A stretch of DNA of 64,000 bases from Amaurobius ferox (taxonomy: Eukaryota > Arthropoda > Arachnida > Araneae > Amaurobiidae). The translations under genes were made by a program, and so were the position numbers. The stretch lies in NCBI GenBank assembly GCA_951213105.1, contig OX578152.1:75820680-75884679 (forward strand), written 5' to 3'. Numbering within the stretch: the stretch's first letter is position 1; each line of letters starts with the position of its first letter. Below, piece by piece: positions 12,801 to 21,788 of this stretch. A model generated the notes under the pieces. The model ran no database searches and had not been told where the DNA came from. It saw only the letters and a list, made by a program, of their open reading frames with translations.

Positions 12801-14697
12801 TCTGTGGCAGGTTCTTGTACATTTTGAAAAATTATTATACCCTTCCTCAGTGGCATTAAATGAAATTCGCAAACAACCTGCTTATTTTCAACTATTTCTA
12901 ACTAACTGTGATGTGTTAAATGAAGAATTACATTCAAATGCATTCAACCATTTATAGAATTAACATTTGAACACCACTGTAAAGATTAAATGTGGCAGCT
13001 TTAAGTCATTGGGGAAAAGAACGGGAAGGGGGGGGGATGATTGCCTCTGCAACGTCCAATTTAGGTAATACTCGTTAGCAGTACTCTAAGTGAGTATCAC
13101 CTGAATTAGACTTTACTGATGCAATTTTCTTTCCACCGTGCTTTTCCACAATGATTTAAATCCGGTGAGTTGGGCTCATCAAGCTGTTGCATTTAATCTT
13201 TACATTGGTGCACAGGTGTCTAGTCCATTCTTCGCTTAAATCCAGACCTGTTGTCTTCCAGTATATGGAATTTTAATTCCTCTTTTGGTTTGGTATAGAA
13301 TGCTAATTCTTTAAATGACTGAATAGGTTATAATGTAATTTTTCACCTAACAAATATAATAAATTTAAATATTATATAGTGAAGAAACATAGTGTGAAAT
13401 ACCCAAAAATTAAAACATTTTATTTGTAATAGCATAATCTAAATGTTTAAATTTTCAGATTATTCAGACAGCAGTTTGAGCTAGAAAAAGCCCTGAAACA
13501 TTTCTATGAAAATGTAAGGGGTATTCTGGGAATGATAATATACACTAATGTAAGACAACATAGGTGTAATATTGTACACAAATTTCATATATTTCATATT
13601 TTTCATTTCTGGGGATTAATTATAAGTACTGAGTTTTATAAGTACAATTTAATAATTGTATGCCTATCACTAAAATATCTAAAATAGTCTAAAAAATATA
13701 TAAATTTAACTCAGTTAAAATCTTATTCAGGTTTACAGATGATCAATGTGTGATTAAAGTAAAGATCTTAAAAGTTCACCATATAATTTTAATGTGAAAG
13801 CACTTAAACTAATTTATGAATCAGCACCATGTTGAGATTGAAATATATACTTAAAATTGATTTTTCTTAAATTTATAGGAACTGTGTGCTTTTCGAAGAG
13901 CGCTTGTGTTTTGCTCATCATTGAAGAATATCACAGCTCCTCAACTAGAAAAACATTTAGGATGTAACAAGCTGTTTGCAAAAAATTTAATTGAAAGGCT
14001 TGAGTTTGAAAGATTCATTACAAAAGGGACGTAAGTAAAAATTATTTTTAAAAGTTTTACACATTTAAAATTCAAATGTTCGCTGCCACAACTGCCGCCG
14101 TGTTCATGCAGAGTACGATCACGTTAAACATGTGGGTCCGTAAGTCCTTCCGTGAAGTTGGTGGTAGGGGAAGGAGGGTATGGTCCCTGTGAATGCTTCC
14201 CCCACTGGGTTCCGGTCTAAATTGGGTGGCACTTTCCAGCCGTCCAAACAGTTACCTTACACCTTTCTGGTAGGTCGGACGGTCTGGGTCTCAACAGCAA
14301 CAACATTCAAAATGTTTTCATCAAATTAAAAAGAGCAATGCTTGGTTAAAATAATTAAAATTTCACTTTCAAACTTACTAGCAAAAAGTATTAAATTAAC
14401 AATTTTACATGATACTGAATATACTTTATTTTATATACTGAACTTCAAGTTATGTCTTTTATAGCGTGAAGAGTTCAATGCACAAAGTCAGGTTTTCTGC
14501 ACTAATCAAAATTATCTGAAGTGAAGCCTATTGCATTATTGATTTCCCCAACAAATATGATTTTCATTTTCCTAAAGTGTAACATGCCATTCAATTATGA
14601 TTTCCATTTCTATGATTCATCTGAAATAAATCTTGTTTCAACTGTATAAACCTCATATGTGCAAAGTATTTCAGTAATAATCTTAATAATTTATATA

Positions 14698-14733
<36 letters not shown>

Positions 14734-17700
14734 CACACACATACAAATATTTTTATTAAAGTTTGTTCTGTGGCTTAACCAATTAATTACAAACCTTGCT
14801 GTGGACTTGCAATTTTAATTTCACACTTGATTCTTTGTACAATTATTTTCTTTAACTGTATAATTGTGCATTATCTGAATACACAGTGGTTCCTGAACAG
14901 AAATACTTGTGATCTCTAATTGTGACAAAACTGTGTAGAAAAATTGTGTAACTACTATATAAGACTCAAGAGTATGCTTGTCATCAAAAAGGAAAAACCA
15001 GAAACAACCCTTATGAATGCAGAAACAATTTAAAACTAAGGATAATGAGATAATGAATCAAACAATTTTTCCATATGTACTGGAACTCATGTTCTCAATG
15101 ATATTCTATGAAATTTTTTAAAGAATATTTTATCCAAAAAACTTTGATTAGAATAAGATTAATAGAAAATTCATATACTAATGCTGCTAAGAACTGAATA
15201 AATTTATAAAATCTAACTTTTTAAAAAATAATCTAAGCATTTTAATATAATATACTAAGCAAGCATGTATAACTAGTAAGTTTAACAGAACATAAGTATA
15301 TTAAAAAAAAAAAAAAAACTGTACATTAAAATTACATTTACTTATTGCGCTATTTGCAGCATATAAATGAGATCAAATTAATAAGTTAAATATATGAATT
15401 AAAGTACAAGAATTGAAGACATATAGTAAAGCAACCAACACAAACAAAATAATTCTATTCATTACTAGATTGAACAGCATGTACAAGTTAAGAACAATGT
15501 GTTTTGTACTCTTAATAAGTAGTTTGGACAATGAAATTGATTTAAAAACTTCAACATTTTATTAAGAGGAATCGAGTGGTTTTCAAGTTTGAAATTTCTT
15601 TAGAAAACTCTCTTACCTGAATTTGAATCACAATATATGTTTTTTCAAACTACGATAGTGTTTCAAAAATTTAACAGCAAATTACATATTTTGATAAATA
15701 TATATATTCAATTAGAGATACAAATGATATGCCATTTTTCTGTATTATCATCATCCTTTTTAAAAACATCTCACACCGTTGCACCAACTTCTTTATTCCA
15801 TTAGAAAAAAAGTTCATTCAAATGTGTCTTCAGACTGGAATGTATTGCTTCTTTGACTTTGTCATCATTCCCAATCCTTTGTCCACTTAAAGTGTTCTTC
15901 AGGGGTCTAAATATATGATAATCAGAGGGAGCAAAATTAGGACTATATGGGGGATGATTCAAGATCTGAAATCTCAATCTTCGGCTCGCTTGTTTTCATG
16001 AATAATGGCATCAGCATTACTCACTTTCTCATCAGTGACAGCCGTGCTGGGACAACTGAAGCATTGTTCATCATAGATTGATGTTTGCCCATTTTTAAAC
16101 ATATCTACCCACTCTTCTCTCACCAATGCAGGCATCTTCAAACTGTTGCAGCATTCTTCTCTGAATTTCATAACATTTCACATCTTCAGACTGAAAAAAT
16201 CTGATGATTGCTTTCTGCTCTTCTATGGTGCTAACAACTAAGGGTCACCATCTACTGATCGCCATTTTGTATATGCTTCCCTTTTAATGAAACATGTCAT
16301 GCCTTCAATTGGACAGTGTCAAAACCTTATCTAAGAATACATCTTCAATTTGCTGCTACTCTTTGAAACACTCTTATATAATTCCATAGATATTAATGGT
16401 CTATAGACCTTTTCGTTGGGGTTTCTAAAATTGGTAATAAACCAGAAAATAAAACTCAAAATACATATTAACTTTAGAAATATATATACTTTTAGAGTAA
16501 TATCATTTGTAATTTCAAGTATATTGTCCATAAATTCCATTTCACTGGTTACATCTAATATTGTGATTTTTTCCTTCTTCAAGTTCTTACAAATAGCCAT
16601 CATCATTAGTGAGACATGCACTTGGATCTTGCAATCTCTTTCTGGAGGAGTTCGGGACCATACCACTAGTTCATAGCTGCAAACCTGGTCAGAGTTGAAA
16701 CCTCTTGCAACAAAAACTGTACGGTTGTCGTATGACTTGTCGTATGCTTCTACTAGAAATCTCTGACCCACTCCAGAATTCTTGTTAATTGATTGATTGG
16801 TTTCCAACAAATGTGGAGGCATTTAAATCTAAGCTAAGGCAATGGAGTTATCAATAACAATAATTATTATATGACCCCTTTACAAAACATAATTATTATA
16901 CTACACCTTAAATAAAACATAATTAATTTACAACACCCTAGACCCAATAATAAATTTTACATGTCTCACAACAGAATATTAAATTAATAACTCCACCACA
17001 GCAACAGCAATTATCAAAGAAATTAAACTTCATTTTTCAAGATATTGAATTATTGCTCATTTGGCAACATTTTCCAAATGTTGTAAAGTTAGTGATATTA
17101 TGCCAAATTTCTAGCCAAATTGGGACAAGCAGGCAGAAAGTAAGGTTTCCTTTATATAACAAATTTGACATTTTTATGCATTTCTCTTTTCAGAAACAAA
17201 CATAAATACATAGTGAATGGAAAGAAGATAATAAATAATGGATATCAAGAGTACTTTTCACAAAATCAGAACAAAGAAAATTCAGAAAGTTTGAAGAAGT
17301 CCAAGCCTTCAAAGGTTTTATACATTGATTTGTTTTGTTGTGTTTTTAAATATTCATAAAAACTTAGTAAAGTGTATTAAGGGCAGGGATGGAAGGAGCT
17401 TAAGGCTGTATTTTACTTGTTGCTGTGGGGTTTGTTTTTAGACAGCCCCCGCCCCCCAAAAATATGCCTTTAAATGTGTATTTTTCTTTTTTTAATATTA
17501 AAAACATTTTCATATTTTCTCTACAGTAATTTATCCACTTTCTCTGTACACCCATTTATTAATCTTTAAATACCAATGCATTATCTTACAATATTCTTTC
17601 TTAACTCTGGCAAAATTACAAGACTGTTATAGAAAATCATATGAAACAAAACACACTTTTTCTAACCAATTTTGTACCTTTTTATGTGGATTGTATATTT

Positions 17701-20700
17701 ATATATTTATATTTGTTACTTTCAACTACTATTTTGCAAAAATCAGTAAAATTTGGAAAGTATGATATAGCCCCACCCCCTTTTTTTAAATACATGTTTA
17801 ATAATATTTAGTAGTACTGAAATATTGAAATTTATTGTTAGACTAATAATAAAACACAAGCATAAAATTCTCTGGCCTGCCAAATTGTATACTACACAGG
17901 CTCATACAAAACATGAAGCAAAATAATTGTCAGCCATTGGTCTAGCAATAGGTTTGATTAAATCTATTTGATAAAAAAAATCTTCGTTTCTATAAATGAA
18001 AATTGAATTTTAACACTTTTAAAAATGTATAAATGTCAACAAATCTCATATCCCTAGTTATAATTTCTTGTGTGCTTGCCATCAGTATTCTGAATTCTGT
18101 GTTTCACATTTGCAGTCATTGATAATCAGCCATAAATGGTAATCTGTTCCAAAATAACTCCAAGGATTCACACCTCATGTCTGTGGAAATATAACATTGA
18201 GGAGAAAAATGCTCCCTGTCCCTCTAGCAAAAAATAAAACCACAGTTATCTATAAAAACAATTGGGCTGATTTAAAGTCACATGAGCTATAAATGTAATT
18301 TTACAAAAAAAAAAAGAGAAAGAAAATTGAAGATAATAACCACGCAGCAACATAATATGTTCGTATACAGGAGATATATAAAATTTTAAAACTCTTATCA
18401 GGTTCAGAAGTATGCAATTTTTTTCCTAAAAATATATTAAAGTGCATTTATTGCATGACATGAATTCTTATATTAACAAAGATACCAAATTTCCTGTTTA
18501 GTTATATTTTGAATTTTTTCAGTTAAAACTATCTGCAGTACTCTTCTGAAAGAAGGATTTCCCAATGTTATAGTGACACCTTTGCCAGCATAATTTTTCA
18601 CTGAAGCTAATGAACTGCTTAATCTAGAAATGTTCATACATATTACAATAATATCGGTTAAAATTGATTTTTTTTTTTTTAAATAGTAAAAGTAGATGCA
18701 CAGAGTTTAATAAAATTAACAGTATCTGCATATATAAAAGTTGAAACAAAATTTGCTGCAATTTTCGGAGTATATAACAAAATACAATAATCAGCAGAAA
18801 AATAACTAAAACTGTTTTTACTATTTGTAAATTTCAAATATGACTTAGTAAGCATACTATGATAGCATATACAGCATAGAAAAGTAAAAATTGTGTTTCA
18901 TCAAAAGAATATCTGCAAAATTAGCTACAATTTGGAAAGTATCCCAGTATGGCATATATGTGGGCATGTCTAGATTCTATAGCTGTAATGCATATTAGAA
19001 AAATATATCTATAATCTTTTAAAATAAGAATGAAAACCTGAAAAAAAAAAAAAAAACTAGTTTAAAACTTACAAATTAAAAAAAATGGTAAATAATTTTC
19101 AGATATTGATTTTATAATATGGCAATAAAATAAAATATTTTAAAATTAATTAAAAATTACTTCAAACTTTCATAAAAAGCTTTTAATAAGAAAGTAGTCT
19201 AAAAAAGTTAAAATTTGATGGCTTGTCTATTTATTGTTCTTCAGAAATGGAGTTCAACACAATTATGCTACTATGTCTCCTACAAAATTAACAGCCACCC
19301 CTATACAAGGAAGAACACCAATACAAGAAGTGGACGAACTGTCAAAGTTCCAGACAGATTGGATCTCTGATTAAAAAGCATATCAAGCTTCAATTAAAGA
19401 AAAAGAATTAAAATCAAAGATGAAACTACATTGTGAAATTTATGCATTTTTAATATGTTTAAACAATTAATTTTCAATAATATTTGTAGTTGTTCAATCA
19501 AATAGCTTTACAATTTGTTCTGATATTACAACTGAATTCAACTAATTCCAACTAAATTCAAAATAGAACTTGATTTTCACAAAATTTATAGAAAGCCTAT
19601 TTTGGGTTTATATCCAAACATATGTGTATAACATTTAATGACATAGGAATAATAACTTCTAGTGAAATAATAATTAGACAGATATTAAGACACAGCAATA
19701 ATTTATGTGGGTGACAACTATTCCACAAACTCAGCAAAAAGAATATTCAGTCATTTTTTTTTTCCAGTTCAATTATAAAATAATTACATATTGCATTTGG
19801 GAATTTCAGAACTTTATATTTTCATATACATTGTTTTAACAAATGCTATTTACATTTAAACATTAAAAAAACAAAAACACAGTATTTTGAATATATTAAG
19901 TAAGTGTTTATTAGCATCAGTGTGTATGACCAGTAAATGGGATAGATCTAGGAGACACTTATTAGTCAAACTTTCCTCAAAAAAGACCCCAAATTTCTTT
20001 TAGAAAATCATTTTGAAATTACTTATAAATTTTTTATTTCAAAACCATGCCTTTTAAATATTTTAAATATTTGAGAAAATTTAAAACTTGGCCAGTTCAA
20101 AATTTTATATACTTGAAAGAAACTTTTAAACCATAAGTCATAAATAGTAATAACGGATTTTTAATAATTTAAAAATAAACACTTGAATTAAATACAATAA
20201 AGGTTTGATCTACGGCATTTACTGATCATTATAAATATTGATCTATTATTTTGTTACATGTAGAAAAGTAAGAATGTAATGTATAAGCTGTTTTTCTGGA
20301 ATTTGTTATGTTTTTGACATTGCTTTTAATGAACACTTTTTCAAATATTTTTATGTATTTCTTTCAAGAGAAATGTGAATGTAAAATATATATATATTTT
20401 TAATATTTGCACATTTATCACTTAGTGTAGTGCAAAATTTAAAATTCAGATTATATTCAGATTTTTTTTTTTCTTTCTTATTACCTTAAGCATGCTTCTT
20501 ATATCAAATTTGTACTCAATAAAATAAACAATCAAATTCTAATAATAAAATAGAAATTAATGAAGTTAAAGCAATAAAATGAAGCACAAGGGGTCATGGA
20601 AATGTAAAAGCAGTCCTATGTATCAAATATCTAAATATGACTTTTTAAATGCTTGAAAAAATGATTTTTTTTTTTTTACAAGCTAATTTACTTTATTTTG

Positions 20701-21727
20701 AAGTATTTTTGACTAATTTTTAATATTAACATTCAAATTAATTGAATAAAAATAATTTTTAACTTTAAAGAAATACATTTGAACAATCACTAAATTAATA
20801 AATTTTAAAAGCTTGAAATTTCTTTAAAATGGTATCTCTCCTTTTTGTTGGTAGTATGATAGTTTTTTACGATTAAAAAAATGTACAAAAATCCCTAAAT
20901 GGTTCATTCAATTTCCTACAATATACAGAAAATTGAATGAACCACTGAGATATTCAAATTTCATACGATGCATTATATATACATAGAAATTATAATATAC
21001 AGCCTAAAAGGTTAATGGTTATAGATCATTAATTATTTTCAGAGTAAAACTAGTTTAATAGAGTGTTTATATTACAATCTTACACATGTATAACATTTTT
21101 TATTTATAGATAATTTGAAGTAAACTATATAAAATACTGAGATTTGCATTTGTATAGCTGTTGTATATATATCAAAGACAAAAAGATCTTAAATTTATCA
21201 CAGTAAAATGTTTTTAGATATTGGGATAGGATTTATAAATATTGTACATGTATGTAGTGTGCACAATATCCATAAGAAATCATTTTTATAGTCAGTTTCT
21301 GTACAAATTCATGTACAGAAAAAAAAATGATAAGCAGTATAATTACTATTGCATAATTAATAAGTTGTTATAATTACCCAATTTGTATTTTATGGAAATT
21401 GAGAATTTTCAAGTTTATTAACCTAGTATTGTGATATATAATTAAATAAAAATAACTATATATGGTGATAAATCTATATTTGCAACAATCCTGTATGTGT
21501 CAAGTACATATTTACCAAAATATGATCACAAGAGCAGTTTTGTTTGCTAAATTTTAACCTCCAATTCAGACCCTGAGGCAAAATGTGTCATATAAATAAA
21601 TGGTGAAATTGAATGAATGGAAAGCAATTTTAAATTTTTAAATTAAATAATAGAAAAAAAGTTATAAAATTTTATGTTATGTGAGTAGTAAGTAGTACAG
21701 TGAATTTCTTTCCTGCTAGTAATGAAA

Positions 21728-21788
<61 letters not shown>

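Noticed and set aside
13459..13513. Possible extra HORMAD-like exon (acceptor tttcag, donor gtaagg; LFRQQFELEKALKHFYEN)
   Set aside because: Its open frame needs two carried-in bases, but the preceding exon ends in phase 0, and the following exon already joins in phase without it.
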